Under the pieces are notes generated by a model. That model did no database searches, had not been told where the DNA came from, and saw nothing but the letters and a program-made list of their open reading frames with translations. The position numbers and the translations under genes are program-made. Shown piece after piece: positions 51,397 to 60,071 of a stretch of DNA of 64,000 nt (positions within the stretch are counted from its first letter, which is position 1; the number at the start of each line of letters is the position of its first letter). Origin of the DNA: Gandjariella thermophila (GTDB taxonomy: Bacteria > Actinomycetota > Actinomycetes > Mycobacteriales > Pseudonocardiaceae); the NCBI RefSeq assembly GCF_005405885.1, contig NZ_BJFL01000024.1, positions 1 through 64,000 on the forward strand. Direction: 5' to 3'.

Positions 51397-53088
51397 TCAG
51401 GCGAAGATCACGTTAAGCACGATGGCCAGCACGGCGACGATCCCGGCGAGCACGGCCGGCGACCGGTACCACCCGGCGTTCTCCCCGGTGGTCTCGTGCC
51501 GGCGTGCCTCCTTCGGCGTCAGCGACCACACCAGCCCGGCCAGTTCGGCCTCCGGCTTCGGCCGGGTGGCCAGCGACACCGCCACGCTGACCGCGATGTC
51601 CACCACGAACGCCGCGCTCGCCCCGACGAAGCTGGCGCCCTGGCCGGCGAGGTTCAGCACGCCCACCTTGTTGAGCAGGTCGACCAGGATCGCCGCGACG
51701 GTGCCGAGCACCAGGCCGGACCAGCCGGCCGCCGGCGTCATCCGCTTCCAGAACATGCCGAGGATGAACGTGGCGAACAGCGGGGCGTTGAAGAACGAGA
51801 ACAGCGACTGGACGTAGTCCATCAGGTTCGAGTAGCCGCCGGCGATGAACGCGGTGCCCATCGCGATGATCGTGCCGACCACCGTGACCGTGCGGCCGAC
51901 CCGCAGGTAGTACTCGTCCGGACGGTCCTTGACGATGTAATCCTGCCACAGGTCGTAGGTGAAGACCGTGTTCAGCGAACTGATGTTGGCGGCCATCCCG
52001 GCCATGAACGAGGCGAGCAGGCCGGTGATCGCGATGCCGAGCATGCCGTTCGGCAGCAGGTCGCGCATCAGCAGTTCGAGCGCGTTGTTGTAGGTGACGC
52101 CCGCTTCGCTGGCGCCCTGCTTGAGCTGGATCAGTTCCGGCGCGAGCACTCCGGCCAGCATTCCGGGGATCACGATGACCAGCGGGATCAGTGTCTTCGG
52201 GAAGGCGCCGATGATCGGCGTGCGGCGGGCGGCCGACATGTCCCGTGCGGACAGTGCGCGCTGCACCTCGGCGAAGTTCGTGGTCCAGTAGCCGAAGGAG
52301 AGCACGAAGCCGAGACCGAACACGATGCCCAGCACGGACAGGAACGAGTTACCGATGCCGGTCAGGTTGACGCCCGGCCACGAGGTGACCTGCTCGTGAG
52401 CGGTGCTCGGGTAGAGCGTGTTGATCCGGTTGACCAGCCCGCTCCAACCGCCGACCTTGTGCAGGCCGACCAGGGTCAGCGGCAGCAGCATCGCCACGAT
52501 CACGAAGAACTGCAGCACCTCGTTGTAGATGGCGGCGGACAGCCCACCCAGCGTGGTGTAGCTGAGCACCACCAGGCCGGCGACCACAATGGACAGTGAG
52601 ACCGGCCAACCCAGCAGCACGTTGACCACGCTCGCCAGGGCGAACAGGTTGATGCCCGCGATCAGCACCTGGGCCACCGCGAAGCTGATCGCGTTGACCA
52701 GGTGGGCGCCCTTACCGAAGCGACGAAGCAGGAACTCCGGCACGCTGCGTACCTTGGAGCCGTAGTAGAAGGGCATCATCACCAGGCCGAGGAAGAGCAT
52801 GGCCGGGATGGCGCCGATCCAGTAGTAGTGCGCGGTCGGCAACCCGTACTGCGCGCCGTTTGCGGTCATGCCGAAGATCTCGAGCGCACCGAGGTTCGCC
52901 GAGATGAAGGCCAGACCGGTGATCCAGGCCGGTAGCGACCGGCCGGAGAGCAGGAAGTCGAGACTCGTCGACACCTGGCGCCGAGCGAGCGCCCCGATGC
53001 CGAGCACCAACGCGAAGTAGACGACAAGGAGTACGTAGTCGAGCGGTCCGGCGTGTAGCCGGAGGTTCGCTGCGGCCAGGACGGACAC
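51397..53088 (-). CDS. Sodium:solute symporter (SSS family)
   Basis: A 563-residue transporter with about 13-14 helices. Family features include the early FLLSGRSLPAWITGLAFISA segment, SYTTLGGLSAAIYNEVLQFF (helix with sodium-site residues), VLSFGYWTTNFAEVQRALSA and the C-terminal FMAGMAANISSLNTVFTYDL. It resembles the sugar/inositol (SGLT-like) branch more than proline carriers, so a sugar or polyol is likely but not proven. GTG 53088 was chosen for GGAGG eight bases upstream; the frame reaches TTG 53127. Next to dhaKLM the substrate could be a polyol, which is speculation. Confidence 0.88.
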   Translation of the reverse strand: MSVLAAANLRLHAGPLDYVLLVVYFALVLGIGALARRQVSTSLDFLLSGRSLPAWITGLAFISANLGALEIFGMTANGAQYGLPTAHYYWIGAIPAMLFLGLVMMPFYYGSKVRSVPEFLLRRFGKGAHLVNAISFAVAQVLIAGINLFALASVVNVLLGWPVSLSIVVAGLVVLSYTTLGGLSAAIYNEVLQFFVIVAMLLPLTLVGLHKVGGWSGLVNRINTLYPSTAHEQVTSWPGVNLTGIGNSFLSVLGIVFGLGFVLSFGYWTTNFAEVQRALSARDMSAARRTPIIGAFPKTLIPLVIVIPGMLAGVLAPELIQLKQGASEAGVTYNNALELLMRDLLPNGMLGIAITGLLASFMAGMAANISSLNTVFTYDLWQDYIVKDRPDEYYLRVGRTVTVVGTIIAMGTAFIAGGYSNLMDYVQSLFSFFNAPLFATFILGMFWKRMTPAAGWSGLVLGTVAAILVDLLNKVGVLNLAGQGASFVGASAAFVVDIAVSVAVSLATRPKPEAELAGLVWSLTPKEARRHETTGENAGWYRSPAVLAGIVAVLAIVLNVIFA

Positions 53089-53475
53089 CCAGCCCACCTC
53101 CAGTCCAACATTATCCAACAAGACCAACCACGACGCGTCGGCGCCGCACGTTACCGCACAGTTTCAACGCGGTGAACCGATGTAGCGGAACTGTGTCCTA
53201 ATTTGTTGCCGGGCCATACTAATTCACTCCAACGTGTCACGCATCACCCGGTCGAGAACCTGGGCGAGCCCGCACCGACAGGCCCGGTGAGCAGCACGGA
53301 TGCCACAGCGGCCCGGCCGCAACGCTCCCTGGCCGTGCGTGTCGAGGGTTCCGCGCCGCCGGTCGCGTGTCGAGAGCGGCGTCCGTGCCCGTGCCGCGAA
53401 CGCGCGCCGCGATCGCGTCGCCGGCGGGGGACCGGGACTCGGCGTCGCAGGCCGGTCCCGTTCCGGAACGGGCCG
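53089..53475. promoter_or_regulatory. Intergenic region upstream of the symporter
   Basis: About 387 bp. An AT-rich patch near 53190-53235 probably holds the symporter promoter. The part from 53398 on belongs to a dispersed repeat that begins at the nucS stop codon. No gene seen. Confidence 0.4.
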
Positions 53476-53478
53476 TCA
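53398..53478 (-). repeat. Stop-codon-adjacent dispersed repeat, copy B
   Basis: Eighty-one bases beginning at the nucS TGA and matching copy A after dhaK. It contains the perfect palindrome CCCGTTCCGGAACGGG, which could act as a terminator for nucS. Confidence 0.55.
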
Positions 53479-54135
53479 GAACAGCCGGAACTCGTCCGAG
53501 TCCATGCCGCGGAGGGCGTCGTAGTCCAGCACGACGCACTCGATGCCGCGGTCCTCGGCCAGCGTCCTGGCCTGCGGGCGGATCTGCTGGGCCGCGAACA
53601 CGCCGCGCACCGGAGCCAGCAGCGGGTCGCGGTTGAGCAGTTCCAGGTAGCGGGTCAACTGCTCCACGCCGTCGATCTCGCCGCGCCGCTTGATCTCCAC
53701 GGCGACGGAGACGCCGTCGGCGTCCCGGCACATCAGGTCCACCGGGCCGATCGCGGTCGGGTACTCGCGGCGCACCAGCGTCCACCCCTCGCCGAGCGTG
53801 GTGACGTGCTCGGCGAGCAACTCCTGCAGGTGCGCCTCCACACCGTCCTTGACCAGGCCCGGCTCCACGCCCAACTCGTGCTTGGAGTCGTGCAGCACCT
53901 CATCGATGGTGATCAGCAGCTTCTCGCCGCTCTTGTTCTGCACGGTCCACCGGCCGTCGTCCTCGGTCAGCCAGCACGGCGGACTCATCCAGTTCAGCGG
54001 CTTGTAGGCGCGGTCGTCGGAGTGCACGGACACCGAACCGTCGGCCTTGATCAGCAGCAGCCGCTGAGCCATCGGCAGGTGCGCGGTGAGCCGTCCGACG
54101 TAGTCCACCTGGCAGCGAGCGATGACGAGGCGCAC
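53476..54135 (-). CDS. nucS: Mismatch endonuclease NucS
   Basis: A 219-residue endonuclease of the NucS/EndoMS family, which in actinobacteria and archaea replaces MutS/MutL by cutting at mismatches, guided by the beta clamp. The N-terminal DNA-binding dimerisation domain spans about 1-120. The C-terminal RecB-like nuclease has the metal-site motif [20 protein letters not shown] (Asp and E-x-K) and a following Q-L-T-R-Y. The C-terminal E-F-R-L-F resembles a clamp-binding tail. It starts at GTG 54135 and is divergent from the NUDIX gene. Confidence 0.95.
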   Translation of the reverse strand: MRLVIARCQVDYVGRLTAHLPMAQRLLLIKADGSVSVHSDDRAYKPLNWMSPPCWLTEDDGRWTVQNKSGEKLLITIDEVLHDSKHELGVEPGLVKDGVEAHLQELLAEHVTTLGEGWTLVRREYPTAIGPVDLMCRDADGVSVAVEIKRRGEIDGVEQLTRYLELLNRDPLLAPVRGVFAAQQIRPQARTLAEDRGIECVVLDYDALRGMDSDEFRLF

Positions 54136-54329
54136 CCGGCCAGAGTAGAGGCACCGCGCGGCGGCACCCCGCCGCCCCGCCGGCAGCCCCCGCCCCCGCT
54201 GCCGGCGTGTCGGCGGCCACAGCGGCCGCGGAAGGTAGCGTCCGGCCGACCCCGTACCCGCGGGCGGGCGTGCCACAAGCACCGCGGTCGTCCGCGGGCA
54301 CCGCGCGACACGAGGAAGGACCAGCCGCC

Positions 54330-54866
54330 GTGGAATCGCTCGGATCTCGTCAGGTGTACGCGAACGCGTGGATGAGCGTGCGCGAGGACACGATCCGCCG
54401 CGCGGACGGCTCCACGGGCATCTACGGCGTGGTGGACAAGCCGCACTACGCGCTGATCATTCCGCTGGACGGCGAGCGGCTGCACCTGGTCGAGCAGTTC
54501 CGCTACCCGCTGGGCATGCGGCGGTGGGAGTTCCCGCAGGGCACCGCGCCGGACCGGGCCGACGTGGATCCGGCCGAGCTGGCCGCCCGGGAGCTGCGCG
54601 AGGAGACCGGGCTGCGCGCCGCGCACCTGGTCGAGATCGGCGTGCTGGACGTGGCCCCCGGCATGTCCAGCCAGCGCGGCCGGGTGTTCCTGGCCACCGG
54701 GCTGACCGACGGCGAACCCGACCGTGAGACGGAGGAGCAGGACATGCGCACGGCGTGGTTCCACCGCGCCGAGGTGGAGCAGATGATCGCCCGCGGCGAG
54801 ATCAGCGACGCCCAGTCAGTCGCCGCCTACACCCTCCTGCTGCTCCACGAGCACGCGCAGCCGTAG
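54330..54866 (+). CDS. NUDIX hydrolase
   Basis: A 178-residue NUDIX enzyme that cleaves nucleoside diphosphates linked to another group, most like ADP-ribose pyrophosphatases. The NUDIX box is in [20 protein letters not shown] with the preceding glycine of FPQGTAP, and substrate-side residues lie in [19 protein letters not shown] 54330 has GGAAGGA about nine bases upstream. It stands alone between nucS (divergent) and the toxin-antitoxin operator that begins at its stop codon. Confidence 0.85.
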   Translation: MESLGSRQVYANAWMSVREDTIRRADGSTGIYGVVDKPHYALIIPLDGERLHLVEQFRYPLGMRRWEFPQGTAPDRADVDPAELAARELREETGLRAAHLVEIGVLDVAPGMSSQRGRVFLATGLTDGEPDRETEEQDMRTAWFHRAEVEQMIARGEISDAQSVAAYTLLLLHEHAQP

Positions 54867-54898
54867 CTAGCACAATGCAATGCGTTGCATTATGCTAG
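54867..54898. promoter_or_regulatory. Inverted-repeat operator/promoter of the BrnT-like module
   Basis: Two 14-bp arms, CTAGCACAATGCAA and TTGCATTATGCTAG, around tgcg, with a single mismatch. The right arm contains TATGCT, a good -10 element placed seven bases before the GTG, so the mRNA may be leaderless and repressed by the antitoxin. Confidence 0.65.
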
Positions 54899-54902
54899 GC
54901 GA

Positions 54903-55172
54903 GTGCGGGAGATCCGCTGGACGGACGAGTTGGACGAGCACATCTGGGTCCGCCACGGCGTAACTCCCGGCGAAGTGGAGCAGGTTCTCTACACCCGGCC
55001 GCGCTGGGTCGCCACGGGCAGGGACGGAACGACATACGTTTACGGGCGGAGGGACGCCGGCCGGTTCCTCCTTGTGGTGCTGAGCGAGGCGCAGACCAAC
55101 GACTACTACGTCGTCACTGCCCGAGACATGACCGACGGCGAGCGTCGAACCTACCGCCGGAAGGCGCGGTGA
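54903..55172 (+). CDS. BrnT-like toxin
   Basis: An 89-residue protein resembling the BrnT/RelE-like ribonuclease toxin fold: an N-terminal helix with WTDELDEHIWVRHGVTPGEV, a beta sheet through RWVATGRDGTTYVYGRRDAG and LLVVLSEAQTNDYYVVTARD, and the closing ERRTYRRKAR. BrnT toxins inhibit translation by cutting RNA. Identification is by pattern and context: it is followed 28 bp later by a DNA-binding-type antitoxin and preceded by a strong inverted repeat. TTG 54885 could give six more residues inside the operator. Confidence 0.7.
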   Translation: MREIRWTDELDEHIWVRHGVTPGEVEQVLYTRPRWVATGRDGTTYVYGRRDAGRFLLVVLSEAQTNDYYVVTARDMTDGERRTYRRKAR

Positions 55173-55199
55173 CCACCCGCCCACGTTGGAGGGCACGCG

Positions 55200-55664
55200 A
55201 TGAAGAAGATCGAGGAACTGCGGGACTACATCGACACACACGACACCAGCGTCGAGATGGAGCAGGGCCACTGGGAGACCGAGGTCGCCGAGGACCCGAT
55301 GGTCACCACGTCGCTCCGCCTTCCCAAGTCGCTGCTGGACTGGGTCCGCCAGCAGGCGGCCGCCGAGCATGTCAAGCCGACGGCGTGGCTTCGGGGCCTG
55401 ATCGAGCAGCAGCGCGCGGGCCACGCCGATCTCGAAGAGCGGGTCAGTGCCCTGGAGACCGTGATCTCCTCGTGGCTCGCTCACCTGCGACCAGCGAGCC
55501 CGGCACGGCGCACGCCCGGCGGCCCCACCGCCGCTGGAACACGCGTAGCCGCCCAGCCCATCAAGATCGCGGGACGCCACGCCCGGGCCACCGCCGGCAA
55601 GGACGCCAAGACCGGCAATCCCACCCCTGGCACGAGGCGGCGCACGCGGTCAGGCAGCAGGTAG
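55200..55664 (+). CDS. BrnA-like antitoxin with ribbon-helix-helix motif
   Basis: A 154-residue protein starting at ATG 55200 (GGAGGG six bases before). Residues about 33-65 have the form of a ribbon-helix-helix (MVTTSLRLPKSLLDWVRQQA, then WLRGLIEQQ), the DNA-binding type used by BrnA and CopG antitoxins. The first 32 residues are acidic and helical and may wrap the toxin. The last 60 are basic and disordered (ARTAGKDAK-like), longer than in known BrnA proteins (about 90-100). It probably neutralises the upstream toxin and binds the 32-bp inverted repeat in front of the pair. Confidence 0.65.
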   Translation: MKKIEELRDYIDTHDTSVEMEQGHWETEVAEDPMVTTSLRLPKSLLDWVRQQAAAEHVKPTAWLRGLIEQQRAGHADLEERVSALETVISSWLAHLRPASPARRTPGGPTAAGTRVAAQPIKIAGRHARATAGKDAKTGNPTPGTRRRTRSGSR

Positions 55665-55674
55665 CCCGGCGGCG

Positions 55675-56448
55675 TCACTCTGGCCAGACGGGGTGGCGCT
55701 TCTCCAGGAACGCGGCCATGCCCTCGCGGGCGGCGGGGAGCTGCGACGCGGCGGCCATCACCTCGACGGCGAGGGTGTAGGCGTCCGCCTCGGGGCGGTC
55801 GAGCTGCGCGTAGAGGGTGCGCTTGCCCAGCGCCTTGCTGGCCCGGCTGCCCCGGGTGGCGCGGGCCAGCAACTCGTCCACGGCGCGGTCCAGCTCGCCG
55901 TCCGGCACCACCCGGTTCACCAGGCCCCACTGCTCGGCGGTGCGGGCGTCCACCGGGTCGCCGGTGAGCGCCATCTCCATGAGCCGCTTGCGGCCGATCG
56001 CGCGGGCCACCGGCACCGCCGGGGTGTGGCAGAACCAGCCGCCCCTGCCGCCGGGCAGCGCGAACCCGGCCGACTCGGCGGCCACCGCCAGGTCGCAGGA
56101 GGCGACGAGCTGGCAGCCGGCGGCGGTGGCCAGCCCGTGCACCCGGGCGATCACCACCTGCGGCACGGACTCGACGGTGCGCATCAGCTCGGTACACAGC
56201 TCGAGCAGCCGGCGCACCCCGAGCAGGTCGCGGGCGGCCACGTCGGCGAAGTCGTGGCCGGCGGAGAACACCGGCCCCTCGCCGGCCAGCACGATCCCGG
56301 TGGCATTGGTGTCGCCGGCCGCGCGGAAGGCGGCCAGCAGCTCGGCGAGGTGCTCCTCGGACAGCGAGTTCCGCCGCTCCGGGCGGTTCATCGTGATCCG
56401 CACCGTGTCGTCGGCCTGCTTCACCAGGATGTGCCGGTAGTCACCCAT
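55675..56448 (-). CDS. Enoyl-CoA hydratase/isomerase family protein (ECHDC3-like)
   Basis: A 257-residue crotonase-fold protein. The CoA-binding oxyanion loops are in GPVFSAGHDFADVA and GLATAAGCQLVASCDLAVAA, and the trimer region follows. The two catalytic glutamates of classical hydratases are not evident: the first position falls in LPGGRGGWFCHTPA and the second near ALTGDPVDA. The same holds for the ECHDC3-like branch, so it may be an isomerase, a thioesterase-like member or inactive. It starts at ATG 56448 and is convergent with the antitoxin gene. Confidence 0.85.
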   Translation of the reverse strand: MGDYRHILVKQADDTVRITMNRPERRNSLSEEHLAELLAAFRAAGDTNATGIVLAGEGPVFSAGHDFADVAARDLLGVRRLLELCTELMRTVESVPQVVIARVHGLATAAGCQLVASCDLAVAAESAGFALPGGRGGWFCHTPAVPVARAIGRKRLMEMALTGDPVDARTAEQWGLVNRVVPDGELDRAVDELLARATRGSRASKALGKRTLYAQLDRPEADAYTLAVEVMAAASQLPAAREGMAAFLEKRHPVWPE

Positions 56449-56489
56449 GCCTTCGACGCTACTCGGCCAGCCCGCCGTTCGTGACCCCC

Positions 56490-56560
56490 GTTCAGCACGC
56501 TCAACGGGGGTCTGGGCGTGCTCGGAGGCCCCGTTGAGGGTGCTGAATGCGGATTCGGGG
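56490..56560. repeat. Long imperfect hairpin repeat (copy 2)
   Basis: Arms GTTCAGCACGCTCAACGGGG (56490-56509) and CCCCGTTGAGGGTGCTGAAT (56529-56548) pair over 18 of 20 bases, followed by gcggattcgggg. It matches the structure and tail of the copy at 12503-12572. Confidence 0.6.
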
Positions 56561-56583
56561 GCGGCGGTCGGCGCCGCAGGGCG

Positions 56584-57651
56584 TCAGACGCGCAGGTCCT
56601 TGGCGGGCGGCAGCGGTGGCTGCGGCTCGTGCGGTTCGACCTGGTACCACAGCGCGGTGGAGGCGATGTCGTCCGGCAGCGTGCGGTACTTGCCCAGCGC
56701 GCCCCAGCCGAGCGCCTGCACGGTGACCCGGATGTCGGCGTCGAAGCGGATCGGGTCGGGAATGTGCCAGCGATACATGCCGAACCGCTGGCCGGCGCGG
56801 TACACGCCGTCGCCGATCACCTGGGGCAGCCCGAGGAACGGCGTGGAGTAGCGGCCGTACCGGCCCGGCGGCGCCTCGAAGTTCCACGCCCCGCCGACGT
56901 AGTCCTCGGTGCCGGTGCCGCAGATGGTCGGGAACTCGTTGTCACCGTCCAGGTAGAACTTGACCTCGCCCTCGCCCCACCAGCCGTCGCTGTTGGCCTG
57001 CCAGGCGAGGTAGGTGCCGACGTACTGGCCGCGCCCGCGCACCCCGTCCAGCACGGTGTGCACCTCCTTGTGCCCCAACGGGTTGCTGCGCCGCCAGGTC
57101 GCGTGCAGGTACGCCGCGTCGTCCGGCACGTCGGTTTCCGCGTAGGTGATCTGGTAGTACACCGGTGCGCTGGAACTGATCACCCGCCGGCCACGGTGCT
57201 CGAGGGTGAGCCGGGCCCGCTCGCGGAACGGCATCGGCCAGTAGCTGTTGAACCCGCCGGCCGGGTTGACCGCGACCGGCAGCGAGTTCACGTACGCCCG
57301 CTCGCACCAGCCGTTGCAGAAGAAGTCGCCGAGCGGCACCTCGATCGACGGGTGCTCCTCGCCGTCCCAGTGCGCGCGCAGCACCATGCTGCGCTCGACA
57401 CCCTCCGGCGCGGTGAGCCAGAAGTGCTGGATGATGCCCGGCCCGGCGATGTCGGCCAGCACCGCCGTGTCGCCCGGTTTCAGGTCGATGGACGGGGAGA
57501 CCTTCCAACCCTGGCCGAGTTCCCGGGCGGCCCTGGCGCCGGTGCCCTCGGTCGCCATGCCGCCCCGCCCCTTCTCCCCGGTCGGGTTCTCCGGCGTGAT
57601 CGACCGGGTCCGGCTCGCGGGAAGCCGCCACAACCCGTCCATGCCCAGCAT
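56584..57651 (-). CDS. GH172 (DUF2961) glycoside hydrolase family protein
   Basis: A 355-residue double-jelly-roll protein of the GH172/DUF2961 family, whose characterised members act on D-arabinofuranosides or difructose anhydride. Family blocks visible are LADIAGPGIIQHFWLTAPEG, EVPLGDFFCNGWCERAYVNS, GGFNSYWPMPF (catalytic region), VYYQITYAETDVP and GTGTEDYVGGAWNF with the second acidic residue. No signal peptide is evident, so it may act inside the cell. The start ATG 57651 has GGGAGG four bases upstream. It is not next to other sugar genes; the substrate is unknown. Confidence 0.85.
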   Translation of the reverse strand: MLGMDGLWRLPASRTRSITPENPTGEKGRGGMATEGTGARAARELGQGWKVSPSIDLKPGDTAVLADIAGPGIIQHFWLTAPEGVERSMVLRAHWDGEEHPSIEVPLGDFFCNGWCERAYVNSLPVAVNPAGGFNSYWPMPFRERARLTLEHRGRRVISSSAPVYYQITYAETDVPDDAAYLHATWRRSNPLGHKEVHTVLDGVRGRGQYVGTYLAWQANSDGWWGEGEVKFYLDGDNEFPTICGTGTEDYVGGAWNFEAPPGRYGRYSTPFLGLPQVIGDGVYRAGQRFGMYRWHIPDPIRFDADIRVTVQALGWGALGKYRTLPDDIASTALWYQVEPHEPQPPLPPAKDLRV

Positions 57652-57760
57652 CGCGCCTCCCTACCGTCACGGCACCGTCGCGGCCCGACGCTAGGCCGTG
57701 CGGAACCGCCGGCGCTGGCGGGGTGACGACACCGCAGGTCACCCCGCCGGCGGGCGGCCG

Positions 57761-59758
57761 TCAGGTCGGCAGGCCGTGGGCGGCGCGGACCACGTCCACG
57801 ATGCTGTTCATGATCGTGGTCAGGGCGTAATCCTTGGGGGTGAACACCTTGGTCACCCCGCGCTCCTCCAGCAGCGCGGCGTCCTCCGCCGGGATGATGC
57901 CGCCGGCCACCACCGGGATGTCCCCGGCGCCGGCCTGGCGCAGCCCGTCCACCACCGCCGGCACGACCTCCATATGCGAGCCGGACAGCACGGACAGCCC
58001 GACCACGTGCACGCCCTCCTGCACGGCGGCCGCCACGATCTCCGCAGGGGTCAGCCGGATGCCCTGGTAGATGACCTCGAAGCCGACGTCGCGGGCGCGG
58101 ACGGCGATCTGCTCGGCACCGTTGGAGTGGCCGTCCAGCCCGGGCTTGCCGACCAGCATGCGCAGCCGCTCGCCGAGTTCCTCACCGGTGGCCTTCACCC
58201 GCTCGCGCACCGCGGCCAGCTCCTCGCCGGCCTCGCCGCCGGCGGCGGCCGCGGACACGCCGGTGGGCGCCCGGTACTCGCCGAACACCTCGCGCAGCGC
58301 GCCGGCCCACTCGCCGGTGGTCACCCCGGCGCGGGCGCATGCCAGCGTCGCCTCGACCAGGTTGGTGTCGGTCTTGGCCGCGTCCCGCAGGTCGCGCAGG
58401 GCGGTGTCCACCGCGGCCGCGTCCCGGCCGGCCCGCCACGCCTGGACGGCCTCGACAGCGGCCTGCTCCACCTCGGGGGCCACCGTCTCGATCGCCTTGG
58501 CGCCCTCGGCCTGCAGCGGGCTTGGCTCGGTGGTGTCGAACTTGTTCACCCCGACGATGATCTCCTCGCCGGACTCGATCCGCCGCCGCCGCTCGGCCAG
58601 CGAGCCGACCAGCTGCGACTTCATGTAGCCGCTCTCCACGGCGGCCACCGCGCCGCCCATCGCCTGCACCCGGTCGATCTCCTCCCGGGCGCCGGCCATG
58701 ATCTCCTCGACCTTGGCCTCGATCACCGGTGAGCCGTCGAAGATGTCCTGGTACTCCAGCAGGTCGGTCTCGTAGGCCAGCACCTGCTGCATGCGCAGCG
58801 CCCACTGCTGGTCCCACGGCCGGGGCAGGCCGAGCGCCTCGTTCCACGCGGGGAGCTGGATCGCCCGGGCCCGGGCGTTGCGGGACAGCGTGACCGCGAG
58901 CATCTCCAGCACGATCCGCTGCACGTTGTTCTCCGGCTGCGACTCGGTCAACCCGAGGGAGTTGACCTGCACCCCGTAGCGGAACCGCCGGTGCCTGGGG
59001 TTCTCGATGCCGTAGCGGTCGCGGGTGATCTCGTCCCAGAGCGCGGCGAACGCGCGCATCTTGCACATTTCCTCGACGAACCGCACGCCGGCGTTGACGA
59101 AGAACGAGATCCGCGCGACCACGTCGCCCTTGCGGTCCTCGGGCACCTGGCCGGCGTCGAACACCGCGTCCAGCACGGCGATCGCGGTGCACAGCGCGTA
59201 CGCGACCTCCTGGACCGGGGTGGCGCCCGCCTCCTGCAGGTGGTAGCTGCAGATGTTGATCGGGTTCCACTTCGGCACGTGGTGCACCGCCCAGGCCACC
59301 ATGTCGGTGATCAACCGCAGGCTCGGCCCCGGCGGGAACACGTAGGTGCCCCGGGACAGGTACTCCTTGATGATGTCGTTCTGCGTGGTGCCGGAGAGCT
59401 TCGAGATGTCCGCGCCCTGCTCCTCGGCCACCGCCACGTACAGCGCGAACAGCCACATGGCCGTCGCGTTGATGGTCATCGAGGTGTTGGCCTCGGCCAG
59501 CGGGATGCCGTCGAAGAGCTGGCGCATGTCCCCGATGTGGCTGATCGGCACGCCGACCTTGCCGACCTCACCCTTGGCGAGCTCGTGATCCGGGTCGTAA
59601 CCGGTCTGCGTGGGCAGGTCGAAGGCCACCGAGAGCCCGGTCTGGCCCTTGGCGAGGTTCCTCCGGTACAGCGCGTTGGACGCGGCCGCCGAGGAGTGAC
59701 CCGCATATGTACGCATCACCCACGGGCGGTCCCGCTCCCGGTCGCTCGGGTACGGCAC
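57761..59758 (-). CDS. meaA: Ethylmalonyl-CoA mutase (MeaA-type), fused to its B12 domain
   Basis: A 665-residue adenosylcobalamin mutase that converts ethylmalonyl-CoA to methylsuccinyl-CoA, the step after Ccr and epimerase in the ethylmalonyl-CoA pathway. The mutase barrel spans about 1-500; a cobalamin-binding domain at about 530-650 has the D-x-H-x-x-G motif in KPGLDGHSNGAEQIAVRARD and the following S-x-L and G-G. Unlike IcmA, it keeps Tyr18 and Arg136 (118 residues apart) at the carboxylate-binding positions of methylmalonyl-CoA mutase. GTG 59758 was chosen for GGAGG eight bases upstream; the frame is open to 60121. Confidence 0.93.
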   Translation of the reverse strand: MPYPSDRERDRPWVMRTYAGHSSAAASNALYRRNLAKGQTGLSVAFDLPTQTGYDPDHELAKGEVGKVGVPISHIGDMRQLFDGIPLAEANTSMTINATAMWLFALYVAVAEEQGADISKLSGTTQNDIIKEYLSRGTYVFPPGPSLRLITDMVAWAVHHVPKWNPINICSYHLQEAGATPVQEVAYALCTAIAVLDAVFDAGQVPEDRKGDVVARISFFVNAGVRFVEEMCKMRAFAALWDEITRDRYGIENPRHRRFRYGVQVNSLGLTESQPENNVQRIVLEMLAVTLSRNARARAIQLPAWNEALGLPRPWDQQWALRMQQVLAYETDLLEYQDIFDGSPVIEAKVEEIMAGAREEIDRVQAMGGAVAAVESGYMKSQLVGSLAERRRRIESGEEIIVGVNKFDTTEPSPLQAEGAKAIETVAPEVEQAAVEAVQAWRAGRDAAAVDTALRDLRDAAKTDTNLVEATLACARAGVTTGEWAGALREVFGEYRAPTGVSAAAAGGEAGEELAAVRERVKATGEELGERLRMLVGKPGLDGHSNGAEQIAVRARDVGFEVIYQGIRLTPAEIVAAAVQEGVHVVGLSVLSGSHMEVVPAVVDGLRQAGAGDIPVVAGGIIPAEDAALLEERGVTKVFTPKDYALTTIMNSIVDVVRAAHGLPT

Positions 59759-60071
59759 GGCCGCCACCTCCACTCCGTTGTGAGCGTTATCCAGAAGGCC
59801 CAGCGACCGCGGGCCACCCGCGGGACTCGCCGGCGGGGCGACCGGCGTGGTGGGCCGCGGGGAGACCGCTGAATAACGCGAACCTCTGAAATTGGCAGTG
59901 TGTTGCGGCCAGGGTACTGGCGGGTAACCTCGGCGGGAGCCGTGCAGTTGCTCACAGCTCGCGCCCCGGATCTCTTCCAGGGTCTCGCACACGGCGGGTA
60001 CATGCGAGGGGCCCCTACCACACCCCGAACGACGGATGGTGACCCGCCCGGGTGCGGCGCACGATAGTGGT
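59759..60071. promoter_or_regulatory. Upstream region of meaA
   Basis: 313 bp between divergent genes. The open minus-strand frame here is not conserved in MeaA and is treated as leader. It contains the site GTACTGGCGGGTAA at 59914-59927, which resembles the inverted repeat upstream of ccr. No gene seen. Confidence 0.4.
59914..59927. promoter_or_regulatory. Possible TetR/FadR-type half-matching site upstream of meaA
   Basis: GTACTGGCGGGTAA agrees with TTACTGACCAGTAA (upstream of ccr) at 10 of 14 positions and keeps the outer TAC/GTA symmetry. It lies 157-170 bp before the meaA start. Shared control with ccr would make sense but is not shown. Confidence 0.35.

Noticed and set aside
53237-53785. 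Minus-strand frame of 182 codons overlapping the end of nucS
   Set aside because: It reads nucS out of frame and then the dispersed repeat; no start or domain supports it.
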